Position numbers and translations under genes: made by a program. Below are positions 8,967 through 17,893 of a stretch of 44,480 nt of DNA, in pieces (within the stretch, counting starts at the first letter, position 1; the number at the start of each line of letters is the position of its first letter). The stretch is from Corallococcus carmarthensis. GTDB lineage: Bacteria > Myxococcota > Myxococcia > Myxococcales > Myxococcaceae. The notes under the pieces were generated by a model, which saw only the letters and a program-made list of their open reading frames with translations, was not told the DNA's origin and searched no databases. The stretch lies in assembly GCF_003611695.1 (NCBI RefSeq), contig NZ_RAWE01000066.1:1-44480 (forward strand), given 5' to 3'.

Positions 8967-11162
8967 TCAGCAGGCGCGCAGCGACTCCGCGACGGGCACG
9001 GCCGCCGGCAGCGTGACGGTGAGCAGCGTGCCCCGGCCCTCGCGGCTCTCCGCGCGCAGCGTGCCGCCCAGGCCGGTGACGATGGTGTGGCTGACGGACA
9101 GGCCCAGGCCGGTGCTGTTGGGGCGCGCGGTGGCGAAGGGCTCGAAGATGTGCGCGAGCACGTCCTGGGACAGGCCCTTGCCGGAGTCCTGCACCTCCAC
9201 CACCACCTCGCCGTCCTCGCTGGTGTAGGCCGCCACGCGCAGCACGTTGTGCGCGGCGTCCTGGGTGTCCATCTGCTGCAGGCCATTGAGCAGCAGGTTG
9301 AGGAAGAGCTGGGTGAGGCGCGCCTCGTCCGCGTCCACCGTGGGCATGTCGTGGAAGTCCCGCTCCAGCCGCGCGCGGTGCTGCAGTTCGCCGCGCAGCA
9401 GCTTGAGCGCGTTCTCCAGCACCGGCTGCACGGCCACGCGGGCGCGGTGCTCCGGCGGCTTGCGCGACAGCGTGCGCAGGTCCTGCACGATGTGCTTGAG
9501 CCGGGTGGCGCCTTCCACCGTCTCGCTGAGCGCCTCCAGCATGTCCTCCAGGTCCGCGCGCTTCACCGGCGTGCCCTGGAGCAGCGGCTGCTTCAGGCGG
9601 TCCATCTCCTCGCGGATGTACGAGAGGTTCGCCAGCACGAAGGCCAGCGGGTTGTTCATCTCATGGCCCACCGCCGCCGCGAGCGAGCCCAGCGCGGACA
9701 GCCGGTCCGCCTGGAACAGCCGCGCCTCCATCTGCTTGCGCAGCGTCACGTCGCGCACGAACACGCGCAGGCCCGGCGGGTCCCACAGCTGCGCGACGGT
9801 GAGCTCCCAGTAGCGGCCGTCCAGGTGCACCGTGGGCGCGGGCTCTCCCGGGGGCGAGCCCCGCCACGCCCAGGTGAGCGCCGCGTGCACCAGCGGGTGT
9901 CCGGCGCCCTTCTCCACCAGGTCCTGGAACGCCACGTGGGTGGCGGGGTTCGCGTACCGCAGCTCCCCGTCCATGCCCAGCTCCAGCAGCGGCTCCGGGT
10001 GCAGCAGCGGGAACGACGCCAGCCGGTACAGGGGGTCTTCCAGCGCGCGCAGGCCGCTGACGTCGCGCACCAGCAGGCCCATCCGCACGCCCGTGTCCCC
10101 GGGCGAGGGCGCGCAGGGCGTGATTTCGGCCGCGTAGACGCGCTCGTCGCCGTTCACGGTGAGCCGGTACTCCAGCCGTCCGTCGGAGCCGCCACGGAGC
10201 ACGGCCTGGAGCAGGGACATGAGCGGCTTGCTCTCCGCGGTGCCCAATATCTCCTCGAGCTTGCGCCCCTCCGCGCCGCGCATGTCGCGGCCGAAGGCGC
10301 GGCCGGACGGGGACCACAGCCGCAGGCAGCGCCCTTCCGCGTCCAGCTCACCGGCCAGGTACTCCGCGGCCGCCGACGGGCGCGGGGTGGTCACGGGCGC
10401 GTTGGGGCCGGGCGAGCGCACGAAGCCCTCCACCCGGAAGGGCCCCATGAGCATCTCCAGGCCCGCGCCGTCGGTGTTCATCCGGGTGAGGACGGAGATG
10501 AGCGCCTGCGCGTCCGCCTCCGGCATCTGCTTCGTGAGGATGAGGCCGTCGGCGAGCGTGGGGATGGTGAAGAGGAACGGCATGAGCTGCGGCGCGTCCG
10601 TGCCCACGTACGTCGTCAGCGTGGCGCGCATGGCGTGCGCATCCATGTGGTTGCAGAACAGCGCGCACAGGTCCGACTCGCCACGCAGCACCGCGTCCAG
10701 CGCCTTGCGGTAGGTGCCCAGGAAGCGCTGCTCGGAGAAGAGCGTGTCGGGGCGCAGGCCCAGCGACTCCAGGTGGCGCACCGGCAGCAGGTGCCCGCCG
10801 GTGGAGCGCGGCGCCACCCACGCCACGCGCTTGCCCTGCAGCGTCTCCAGCGTCAGCGGCGCGTCCGAGCGGCAGATGAAGGCGGCGTGGTAGTGGTAGC
10901 TCCCCGAACGCACCGCGCGAAGCACCGCGCGCGCCTGCGGCTCGAAGGCGTCGCACTGCTCGGCGGTGCCCCACGCCATCTCCACGCGGCCCGACGCCAG
11001 CTCCGCCTCGAGCATCTCGTAGGTGGGCGCCATGGACATCACCACCGTGCGGCCCATCCGCTCCGACAGCGCCCGCGCGAACAGCTCCACGCGCACGTGC
11101 TCCCGTACCTCGCCCAGGGTCGGGTAGAGCAGGCAACGGATGGGAGCGTTCGATGCGGTCAC
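8967..11162 (-). CDS. PhnD-like/PAS hybrid sensor histidine kinase
   Basis: A 731-residue soluble kinase. Residues 6-240 resemble a phosphate/phosphonate-binding (PhnD-type) periplasmic domain (RCLLYPTLGEVREHVRVELF, EMAWGTAEQCDAFEP, GKRVAWVAPRSTGGHLLPVR), yet there is no signal peptide or membrane helix, so the binding domain should sit in the cytoplasm. Two PAS-like domains follow at about 265-370 and 385-475. The kinase part has the H-box AVGHEMNNPL (His500), N-box FLNLLLNGLQQM, G1 DSGKG (659-663) and G2 TGLGLS (684-689). No receiver domain or regulator gene adjoins it. GTG start with GGAGG eight bases upstream. The ligand is unknown. Confidence 0.88.
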   Translation of the reverse strand: MTASNAPIRCLLYPTLGEVREHVRVELFARALSERMGRTVVMSMAPTYEMLEAELASGRVEMAWGTAEQCDAFEPQARAVLRAVRSGSYHYHAAFICRSDAPLTLETLQGKRVAWVAPRSTGGHLLPVRHLESLGLRPDTLFSEQRFLGTYRKALDAVLRGESDLCALFCNHMDAHAMRATLTTYVGTDAPQLMPFLFTIPTLADGLILTKQMPEADAQALISVLTRMNTDGAGLEMLMGPFRVEGFVRSPGPNAPVTTPRPSAAAEYLAGELDAEGRCLRLWSPSGRAFGRDMRGAEGRKLEEILGTAESKPLMSLLQAVLRGGSDGRLEYRLTVNGDERVYAAEITPCAPSPGDTGVRMGLLVRDVSGLRALEDPLYRLASFPLLHPEPLLELGMDGELRYANPATHVAFQDLVEKGAGHPLVHAALTWAWRGSPPGEPAPTVHLDGRYWELTVAQLWDPPGLRVFVRDVTLRKQMEARLFQADRLSALGSLAAAVGHEMNNPLAFVLANLSYIREEMDRLKQPLLQGTPVKRADLEDMLEALSETVEGATRLKHIVQDLRTLSRKPPEHRARVAVQPVLENALKLLRGELQHRARLERDFHDMPTVDADEARLTQLFLNLLLNGLQQMDTQDAAHNVLRVAAYTSEDGEVVVEVQDSGKGLSQDVLAHIFEPFATARPNSTGLGLSVSHTIVTGLGGTLRAESREGRGTLLTVTLPAAVPVAESLRAC

Positions 11163-11363
11163 GACGAATTCCTCCGATGGGCCCCCTCTCCCGCACGCAC
11201 GGACTGCCGGCTCGCGGGTGCTCCATCCCTACCTGAAAATTTCCTACATTGCCACATTATTCTGGAATCGCTGTAATAAGTAGATTCCCCAGGTTTACCA
11301 CGCTCTGACCCAGGGTCGAGAGAGACCGGGCGCACGGTGTGTGAAATCCAGCTCTGTCGGGCC

Positions 11364-11379
11364 TGGCACCGGGGCTGCA
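11364..11379 (+). promoter_or_regulatory. Candidate sigma-54 promoter
   Basis: TGGCACC-GGGG-CTGCA keeps the invariant GG and GC with ten bases between them and differs from the -24/-12 consensus at only two positions. It would start transcription about 34 bases before the hydrolase ATG at 11424, with room for a leader carrying AAGGAG. An AT-rich patch at 11228-11285 may serve the divergent kinase gene. Confidence 0.5.
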
Positions 11380-11423
11380 CTGGGGGTGGGTGGACGGCTG
11401 CAACCCCTGGAAGGAGCGAGCGA

Positions 11424-12077
11424 ATGACCCGGATCGTGAGGGGGCTGTGGCTGCTGGCCCTCGTGCTGGTGGGGGCGGCGTGGCTGGTGGGCCGCGAGAC
11501 ACAGGCGGCGCCGCGCGTGACGGAGGGCGTGGCGGCGAAGGTGCGGACGGGGGACGTGGTGTTCCAGACGTCGGGATCACGCCAGTCGAAGGCCATCCAG
11601 GTGGCGACGCACAGCCCGCTGTCGCACGTGGGGCTGGTGGAGGTGACACCGGAGGGGGCGTTCGTGGTGGAGGCCGTGCAGCCGGTGAAGCGCACACCGT
11701 TCGCGCAGTGGAAGGCGCGCGGGGTGAAGGGGCGGCTGTTGGTGATGCGGCCGCAAGGGGTGGATGACGCGGCGAAGGCGCGGGCGGTGGTGGAGGCGAA
11801 GCGGCACCTGGGCAAGCCGTACGACGCGCTCTTCGGGTGGGGGGACGAGGCGATGTATTGCTCGGAGCTGGTGCGCAAGGCGTACGCGGCGGGAGCCGGC
11901 GTGGAGTACGGCAGGATGGAGCGGCTGGGCGACCTGGACGTGGCGGGCCTGAAGCGGGAGATCGCGGAGCGCTACCGGGGTCCGGTGCCGGTGGACCTGG
12001 AGCTGGTGACGCCAGCGAGCCTGGCGGCGGATGCCCGGCTGGCGGTGGTGTATTCGGATTTCTCCGAGGCGCGCTGA
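11424..12077 (+). CDS. YiiX/YebB-like NlpC/P60-superfamily cysteine hydrolase
   Basis: Exported hydrolase of 217 residues. The N-terminal hydrophobic segment (LWLLALVLVGAAWLVG) is a signal or anchor. The permuted papain-like fold of YiiX proteins is indicated by RTGDVVFQTS, HSPLSHVGLVEV (His68), a beta region, HLGKPYDALFGWGDEAMYCS with catalytic Cys146, and SELVRKAY. Likely substrates are amide bonds in cell-wall peptides or lipids; the sequence does not decide. AAGGAG lies seven bases before the ATG. It is preceded by a sigma-54-like promoter and followed 77 bases later by the MopE-type gene. Confidence 0.82.
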   Translation: MTRIVRGLWLLALVLVGAAWLVGRETQAAPRVTEGVAAKVRTGDVVFQTSGSRQSKAIQVATHSPLSHVGLVEVTPEGAFVVEAVQPVKRTPFAQWKARGVKGRLLVMRPQGVDDAAKARAVVEAKRHLGKPYDALFGWGDEAMYCSELVRKAYAAGAGVEYGRMERLGDLDVAGLKREIAERYRGPVPVDLELVTPASLAADARLAVVYSDFSEAR

Positions 12078-12154
12078 GGCCGGGTCATCCCTTGAGGAAT
12101 CAAGAGGGCGGCCGAGGACTCACACGCGGGGAGAAGGGCCGGTAGGATGGGGGC

Positions 12155-14275
12155 ATGAAACGCCTTCTTCTGCTGCTGCCGTTGGTCGCCCTCGCGGGCT
12201 GCAAGGATCCCCAGGACGGGGTGAAGGTCACGGTCACCTACGCGAACTTCGTTCCGGCGTGCGTCCGCGTGACGGCTCAAAATGGGGACAGTGGGGACAC
12301 GCTCTCCACCGAAGTGGCGGTCAAGGAATACGGGACGGACAAGCCGGCCAAGACCCCGGTGGTGGTGGGCATCCGGGTACCTGATGGCTGGGGGACCCAG
12401 CTCAAGGTGACGGCGGAGGGCCTGGAGCGGGCATCCGACAACAGCGCGTGCGGCGGGAAGACGGTCGACACCCGCACGCAGGGCCTGGTCATTGAAAAGG
12501 GGAGCGCGGACAAGGGGACTCCCCAGGAACTGGCCCTGGCCCTGACGGCGACGGACGCGGACGGCGACGGCTATGTCGCCACGACGAATGGCTCGGACTG
12601 CATCGACACGGCAGGCGTTGGAGCGGGGATCAACCCCAGCGCCGCGGAGCTGTGCAACGACGTGGACGACAACTGCGACGGCAACAAGGATGAGGACTTC
12701 GCCATTGGCTCCGCGTGCACCAGCCCGGAGGGTTGCGCAAGCGTTCGCAGCTGCAACGTCAATGACCGCACGACGTTCGCATGCATCGCACCGGCAGTGA
12801 CCAACGCATGGGTGGATGCGGATCGGGACCAGCACGGAGACGCGAAGCAGGGTCAGGTGGTGGTTTGCAGCGCGACCCTTCCGCCGGACCGTCTGGCGCT
12901 CTCCTCTCCCCATGACGACTGCGACGACAACGACACCAACGTGCATCCCGGCGCTAACGAGCGCTGCAACACGGTCGACGACAACTGCAATAACATCACG
13001 GATGAAGGCTTTGCCGTGGGCGTGACCTGCTTCGAGTCAGGCGTCCAGTGTGATGGCACCCAGCAATGCAATGACGCGCAAAACGGCGTCGTCTGCAAGC
13101 CGACGGGGCAGGTACCGACCTGGTACCCCGACCAGGACGAGGACATGCATGGACAAGCGGATGCAGGCATCGTCCGCTGCCCGTCGCCTGGCGCGGGCTA
13201 CATCATCGATGCGGGCAGGGACTGCGACGATGGCAACCCCTTCATCCATGGGGATGCCCCGGAGCTGTGTGACAGCCAGGACAACAACTGCAATGGGGTC
13301 ACGGACGAGAATAGTGTCTGCCCCTCGGGCGGTCCCAGCTGGGCCATGCAAGTCGTGGGAGATGACACCGACCGCACCTGGTTCGGTGTCTCCACCTATG
13401 GAGACGGGGGCGTCTGGATTGTCGGCAGCGACGGAGGCCGTGCGGTCAAGGAGCCCTCGCTGGCCGGGTTCAACCAGCTCCAGGGGACGTGTACTGACGG
13501 AAGCACGCCCCAGGTGCTCCCCAGTGTCTGGGCGGATCCCACGAGCGGAACCGCCTATATTGGCAGGGACGAGGGACAGCTCATCGTCCAGCGGCCCGAC
13601 AGTGCCGACTGTATTCCGAGGACGCCTGTCAACGTCGCCAATGCTGTCACCCGGGGGGTGATGGGCTTCGCCACAGCGGATGGAGGGGTCAACGTTCTTG
13701 GCGTAGGCCGGAAGGGCACCTCGAATGATGGCTTCACGCTGCAATGGGATGGTGGCACCGACACCGTGAGCGCCCAGAACCGCAAAGACACCATTCTGTC
13801 AGGCGTGCATGGCCGTTCAGAGGGGCTCCTCTTCTCCGTGGGTGTCGACAACTCCGGAAAGGGCGTCATTTATCGATACGCCCCTGGCGTCAATCCGCCC
13901 AATGACTGGGGCAAGGAAACGGGCATTCCCAACGTCGGTGAATTGACCGCTGTCCATGTCGTCAACAGCAAGCTGGCCTACGCGGTGAGCGCCAGTGGCG
14001 AGTTGTTGCGATGGAACGGGAGCACGTGGACGGTCGTCTCCGGTACGCCCGGAGGTAGCTACACGGGCGTGCTGGCCTTCGGAACAAACTCCATCTACAT
14101 CACCACCGCCGCAGGCACCGTCCTTCGCTACAACGGATCTTCCTGGTCCACCGAGTCAGGTGGGGGCAGCAAGTACGGCATCACGGGCCCGAGCCCTGAC
14201 AACATCTGGATCGTCGGCCGGTTCGGACAGGTGACCCACTATCCATCCTGGCCCGCCGCGCCCCCGCCTCCGTGA
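12155..14275 (+). CDS. MopE-type metal-binding-repeat lipoprotein with propeller domain
   Basis: Surface lipoprotein of 706 residues. The signal ends at LALAGC, placing the lipidated Cys at position 16. After a short N-terminal domain come three copies of the putative metal-binding motif known from MopE: DADGDGYVATTNGSDC...ELCNDVDDNCDGNKDE (about 132-180), HDDCDDNDTNVHPGANERCN...ITDE (about 250-285) and RDCDDGNPFIHGDAPELCDS...VTDE (about 355-385). The copies alternate with Cys-rich stretches that probably form disulphides. Residues from about 400 to the end look like a beta propeller (WFGVSTYGDGGVWIVGSDGG, ELLRWNGSTWTVVSGTPGGS). MopE itself binds copper; the metal here is unknown. A perfect hairpin follows. 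Confidence 0.85.
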   Translation: MKRLLLLLPLVALAGCKDPQDGVKVTVTYANFVPACVRVTAQNGDSGDTLSTEVAVKEYGTDKPAKTPVVVGIRVPDGWGTQLKVTAEGLERASDNSACGGKTVDTRTQGLVIEKGSADKGTPQELALALTATDADGDGYVATTNGSDCIDTAGVGAGINPSAAELCNDVDDNCDGNKDEDFAIGSACTSPEGCASVRSCNVNDRTTFACIAPAVTNAWVDADRDQHGDAKQGQVVVCSATLPPDRLALSSPHDDCDDNDTNVHPGANERCNTVDDNCNNITDEGFAVGVTCFESGVQCDGTQQCNDAQNGVVCKPTGQVPTWYPDQDEDMHGQADAGIVRCPSPGAGYIIDAGRDCDDGNPFIHGDAPELCDSQDNNCNGVTDENSVCPSGGPSWAMQVVGDDTDRTWFGVSTYGDGGVWIVGSDGGRAVKEPSLAGFNQLQGTCTDGSTPQVLPSVWADPTSGTAYIGRDEGQLIVQRPDSADCIPRTPVNVANAVTRGVMGFATADGGVNVLGVGRKGTSNDGFTLQWDGGTDTVSAQNRKDTILSGVHGRSEGLLFSVGVDNSGKGVIYRYAPGVNPPNDWGKETGIPNVGELTAVHVVNSKLAYAVSASGELLRWNGSTWTVVSGTPGGSYTGVLAFGTNSIYITTAAGTVLRYNGSSWSTESGGGSKYGITGPSPDNIWIVGRFGQVTHYPSWPAAPPPP

Positions 14276-14284
14276 CGAACCGGC

Positions 14285-14313
14285 TCACGGTGGGGCTTCG
14301 CGCCCCACCGTGA
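14285..14313. terminator. Bidirectional terminator-like hairpin
   Basis: Perfect 12-bp stem, TCACGGTGGGGC (14285-14296) with GCCCCACCGTGA (14302-14313), loop TTCGC, placed exactly between two convergent genes. There is no T-run on either side. Confidence 0.65.
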
Positions 14314-14322
14314 CGCCGTGCC

Positions 14323-16740
14323 TCAGCGCTTCACCCGCAGGACCTGGAACCCCTTCCCTCCGGTTCCGAAGCCCTTCAGGTTCTCCGCCCGCACCACCAG
14401 GTCTCCGTTGGGCAACACGCCCCAGACCTCCGCTCGGGCCAGGGACGTGCTCGTGGCCCGCTCGAATCTCCGGGCCTCCAGCCACGCCACGCCGTCCGTG
14501 CTCGTGAACAGCCGCGCGTACACGTCCGACGCGGGCTGCACGTCCCCCACGTCCGCCCTCGCCGTTCCCAGCACGAAGCCGCCTCCCGTCAGCGCGTTCA
14601 GCGAGTACGCCGGACCCGGCAATGTCATCAGCGCGTCCACCCTGCTGCTCGCGTACACGCGCAAGAGCTTCGGGTGCTCCGGCTCGTAGAGCGTGGACTG
14701 GCCCAGCAGTAGCTCCCCTCCCGCCAGCACCTCGCCCGTCACCGCGTTGGCCGCGTAGCCGTCCATCACCTTCGTCCAGGTGCGGCCTCCGTCCGTGGAG
14801 CGCTTCACCGCCGCCTGCGCGCTGCTGCTCCCGAACGTGGCCCACAACACGCTCCGCGTCGCATCCGCGTACAGCGCCGTGCCGTGCCGGTGGTCCTGGA
14901 ACGTGGCCCGCACCGCCCATGTCGCCCCGCCGTCCGTGCTCGCCCACAGGCGCAGCGGCGTGTTCGCGGAGGTGAACGTCTGGTACTCCAGGAAGAACAC
15001 CGTGTTGCCCAGCTCCGCGAAGCTCGCTGCCGACATCGCGCGGTAGCTCCCCAGCGCGGCCACGTCCGCCCACGTCGCCCCTCCGTCCGTCGAGCGCTCC
15101 AGGTGGTAGCTGCCGCTGCGGCTCATCTGCGCCAGCAGCGTCCCGTCCTTCAGCATCGCCATCACCCAGAACGACGCCCCGCCCAGCCCCTGCCCTCTCG
15201 CGCTGAAGGTGCGCCCACCATCCGTGCTCGCCCACAGCTTCGAACGGCTCCCGTCCAGCGCCAGCGCGTACACCGTGCCCGCGCCGTCCACCGCCAGCAC
15301 CTCGTGCGTCGTGTTCGTGAACACCGGCTCCAGCGTCACCGGGCCCTGCACCCCGCCATCGACCGGCGGTGTCCCCGCGTCCACGCCGCCATCCGAGCCC
15401 GCATCCGGCATCCCCGCGTCCACGCCGCCATCCGTGCCCGCATCCGGCGTCCCCGCATCCGGCGCGCTCCCGCCATCCGGAGTCCCGGCGCCACCGTCAA
15501 TCCCGCCACCGCCGCCATCCGAAGTCCCGCCGTCCTGACCGGAGCCACCGCCTCCTTCCGGCTGGCGCGGCAGGGCCACGCGCATCACCCGGCCGCTGGA
15601 GTTCGCGTCCACCGCGTCGCCGTAGAAACACGGCACCTCCGTGACGCTGTCCGGCAGCACGTCCAGCGTGCTCAGGTAGCCCTTGAAGCTCGTGCGCGAA
15701 TCCAGCGTCACCGGGTCGCTGAACGCTCCGTTGCGCAGCACCCGCACCTGGATTTCGTAATCCGTCGCCGTCTGGAAGTGATTGTAGAAGACATACAGCG
15801 CATCCCCGATGCGCGTGACCGCGGGCTGCAACGCCCAGTCCGGCGTCCCCTCCACCAGGATGCGCGAGCCGAAGGACGTCCCGTCGAAGCGCCGGTAATA
15901 CAGCCGCTCCGTCTCATCCTTGTAGACCAGGTGGATGCCGCCCTTCCCGTCCTCCACCGCGCTCAGCGCCGCGCCATGGTAGATGCCGTCGGAGAACGCG
16001 TCACGCTGCGGCCCCCACGTGTCCAGCGGATCCGCGGCGTCACGCACCCGCAACCGCGTGGGCTCGAAGCCGTCATGCATGGCCCAGAAGAAGACGAGCT
16101 TCGACCCCACGCTGAGCAGCCGCCCTCCCCCCCGCTTCCGCGTGCGCCCCAGGTCCGGCTGCCGCTGGAAGCTGGCGCCACCGTCCGTGGACACCGCCAC
16201 CACCGCCGTGGCGCCGCCGTCCGACTCCAGCCGGAACGCCTGCACCCACAGCCGCCCTTTCGAGTCCCTCGCCAACAGCGCCCGCGAGTACGCCGTGGTG
16301 CTGTCCGCGTTGAACACCCGCACCGCCGGCTCCGGCGTCCAGGTGTCTTGCGCCTCGTCGTAGCGCCACCACTGGAAGTACACGTCGTGCCGCGACGACG
16401 CCGCCAGCGATGGCGCCTCGTACGCGTAGACGACCGCCACGTCCCGCCCCACCGCGACCAGCTCCGCGCGGTCATGGTGCGACGCATCCGGTTGGATCTC
16501 CGCCAGCTTCGTGAAGCCCTGGAACCCGTCCTCGGAGCGGAAGAGGTTCAGCCCCTCTCCTTCCGCCCCCTGCTGCTGGATGGCCAGGAGCCACGTGGGC
16601 GCATGCCCATTGCCCGTCTCGATCCGCACCGCATGCCGATGCGCCGGCAGCGTCAGGGCATTGCCCCCGCCCGCCGGCACCATGGGCACCCCACCCGCCG
16701 CCACGACCGTGGTCAGCAGGGCTCCCACCCAGGACATCAT
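14323..16740 (-). CDS. Secreted protein with two sialidase/BNR-like propellers
   Basis: Exported 805-residue protein, signal MMSWVGALLTTVVAAGGVPM. Residues to about 395 contain Asp-box-like turns (VSTDGGASFQRQP, SEDGFQGFTK); after an Asp/Gly/Pro linker (about 398-463) a second domain has repeated Asp-boxes such as STDGGRTFSA, STDGGATWAD, STDGGATWAV, STDGGRTWTK and STDGVAWLEA. This is the fold of sialidases and photosynthesis-assembly propellers, but no catalytic Arg triad is recognised, so it is best seen as a binding or scaffold propeller. The first of two ATG codons has AGGGGG upstream. The linker is encoded by a 39-base tandem repeat. Confidence 0.78.
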   Translation of the reverse strand: MMSWVGALLTTVVAAGGVPMVPAGGGNALTLPAHRHAVRIETGNGHAPTWLLAIQQQGAEGEGLNLFRSEDGFQGFTKLAEIQPDASHHDRAELVAVGRDVAVVYAYEAPSLAASSRHDVYFQWWRYDEAQDTWTPEPAVRVFNADSTTAYSRALLARDSKGRLWVQAFRLESDGGATAVVAVSTDGGASFQRQPDLGRTRKRGGGRLLSVGSKLVFFWAMHDGFEPTRLRVRDAADPLDTWGPQRDAFSDGIYHGAALSAVEDGKGGIHLVYKDETERLYYRRFDGTSFGSRILVEGTPDWALQPAVTRIGDALYVFYNHFQTATDYEIQVRVLRNGAFSDPVTLDSRTSFKGYLSTLDVLPDSVTEVPCFYGDAVDANSSGRVMRVALPRQPEGGGGSGQDGGTSDGGGGGIDGGAGTPDGGSAPDAGTPDAGTDGGVDAGMPDAGSDGGVDAGTPPVDGGVQGPVTLEPVFTNTTHEVLAVDGAGTVYALALDGSRSKLWASTDGGRTFSARGQGLGGASFWVMAMLKDGTLLAQMSRSGSYHLERSTDGGATWADVAALGSYRAMSAASFAELGNTVFFLEYQTFTSANTPLRLWASTDGGATWAVRATFQDHRHGTALYADATRSVLWATFGSSSAQAAVKRSTDGGRTWTKVMDGYAANAVTGEVLAGGELLLGQSTLYEPEHPKLLRVYASSRVDALMTLPGPAYSLNALTGGGFVLGTARADVGDVQPASDVYARLFTSTDGVAWLEARRFERATSTSLARAEVWGVLPNGDLVVRAENLKGFGTGGKGFQVLRVKR
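15373..15456. repeat. 39-bp tandem repeat encoding an Asp/Gly linker
   Basis: Two near-identical 39-base units (CCCGCGTCCACGCCGCCATC with the following bases) in register with the gene on the minus strand encode 13-residue units of the type GVDAGTPDAGTDG. Degenerate further units continue to about 15540. Such repeats vary in number between strains by slippage. Confidence 0.7.
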
Positions 16741-16936
16741 GTGATTTGCGCCCCCTGTCGTATCCCCGCCCGAAAGGTAGGGACGGGTGACATGGGAGCA
16801 ATCGGGTGGGCGGAATCCGGCGGAGGCGGACCCGGAGGGCCCGACACTCTCCACGCGAAAGGTGAACACACCCACACCGCGCGACGCCCCCCAAGGCTCT
16901 TGAGAGTCGTGGGAGCGTCGCGTCAGTGCATTGCGA

Positions 16937-17713
16937 CTACTTCGCCTTGCGACGGCGCGGGGCGGGGGTGCCCGCGTCGGTGCCCGTGCCCGTGCCCGCG
17001 TCCGCGCTCTCGAGCGTGCCCGCGTCCGCGGCCGTGCCGGCGTCCGGCGTGGCCGTGGTGACGGCCGGGGGCGGGTTCACCAGCTTCAGCGAGGTGAGGA
17101 ACGCGTCCGCCGTGGTGTTGGGGTGGTTGGGGTTGTAGATGACGAGCAGCGTGTACAGGCGCGGGCCCACCAGGAAGTTGCGCGCCTTGATCTCACCGAC
17201 GACCGGCGAGCTGACCGTGTAGGACTTGCCGGGGTAGCCATCCAGGGTGACGTCGGCCTCTTCCTTGATGGTGCCCTGGACCTGCTTCACCAAGCCGTCC
17301 TTGCCCTCGTTCAGCAGGGCTTCCGGAGGACGGCTCGCCACCAGCTTCTCCGGGTAGTCCGCGGTGCTGATGGAGTAGATGGTGCCGTCCTCGGTGCGCG
17401 AGGAGAAGGCCGCGGTGTTCACCGTGTTGGCGCCCAGCGGGACCGCCTTGCGCTCCACCTGGGGCTCCGTCGGCATGCCGATGGTGAAGCCTTCCGTCGC
17501 CTCGTAGGGCTTGAAGGCCGGACCGGCGGCCGCGGCGGTGCCGTCCGCACCCGGGACGGGCTCGTTGGGCACGTCCTCGATGGTGGAGGTCGCCTGGCCG
17601 CCACCGGAGCTGCCCGAGGAGGAGCCGTCGGTCTTCTGCTGGTTGGCGCACGCGCCGGCGATGAGCGCGAGGGTGGTGAGCGAGGCAAGAAGGAGGCGGG
17701 ACAACGGGCGCAT
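16937..17713 (-). CDS. Lipoprotein with PsbP/DUF1795-like domain
   Basis: Exported protein of 258 residues beginning MRPLSRLLLASLTTLALIAG followed by AC, a lipoprotein-like signal with an imperfect lipobox. A Ser/Gly-rich linker leads to one compact domain (about 70-215): GFTIGMPTEPQVERKAVP, YSISTADYP, VTLDGYPGKSYTVSS, RNFLVGPRLYTLLVIY. This alternation resembles the PsbP/Mog1/DUF1795 fold; no catalytic residues are evident. The tail is Ala/Thr/Asp-rich (TPDAGTAADAG) and ends PRRRKAK. The ATG at 17713 was chosen because the upstream extension lacks a signal. It is on the same strand as the propeller gene, with a 196-base gap. Confidence 0.65.
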   Translation of the reverse strand: MRPLSRLLLASLTTLALIAGACANQQKTDGSSSGSSGGGQATSTIEDVPNEPVPGADGTAAAAGPAFKPYEATEGFTIGMPTEPQVERKAVPLGANTVNTAAFSSRTEDGTIYSISTADYPEKLVASRPPEALLNEGKDGLVKQVQGTIKEEADVTLDGYPGKSYTVSSPVVGEIKARNFLVGPRLYTLLVIYNPNHPNTTADAFLTSLKLVNPPPAVTTATPDAGTAADAGTLESADAGTGTGTDAGTPAPRRRKAK

Positions 17714-17830
17714 GGGCACGCTTCCTGAAAGGGAAGTGGAAGAAAACGGGGTGTCCTGTCGGACGCTAGACGAAGTGCTCCGCCGCTGACTACCCGAGTT
17801 TCGACGCAGCGCGAGCAACTTGCCCGCGCC

Positions 17831-17856
17831 CCGCCCCCGGAAGCGTCCGGGGGCGG
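17831..17856 (-). terminator. Terminator-like hairpin after the liv operon
   Basis: Perfect 10-bp stem CCGCCCCCGG/CCGGGGGCGG with loop AAGCGT, 38 bases beyond the livF stop. No T-run. Confidence 0.55.
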
Positions 17857-17893
17857 ACAACGCACCGGGGGCCGGAAAGTCGGCGCGGGAGGG

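Noticed and set aside
15350-15560. CRISPR-like array
   Set aside because: The 39-base repeats are contiguous, without spacers, and in codon register with a protein linker.
14323-16740. Active sialidase
   Set aside because: Asp-box repeats are present, but I see no FRIP-like start or catalytic Arg triad, so only the propeller fold is claimed.
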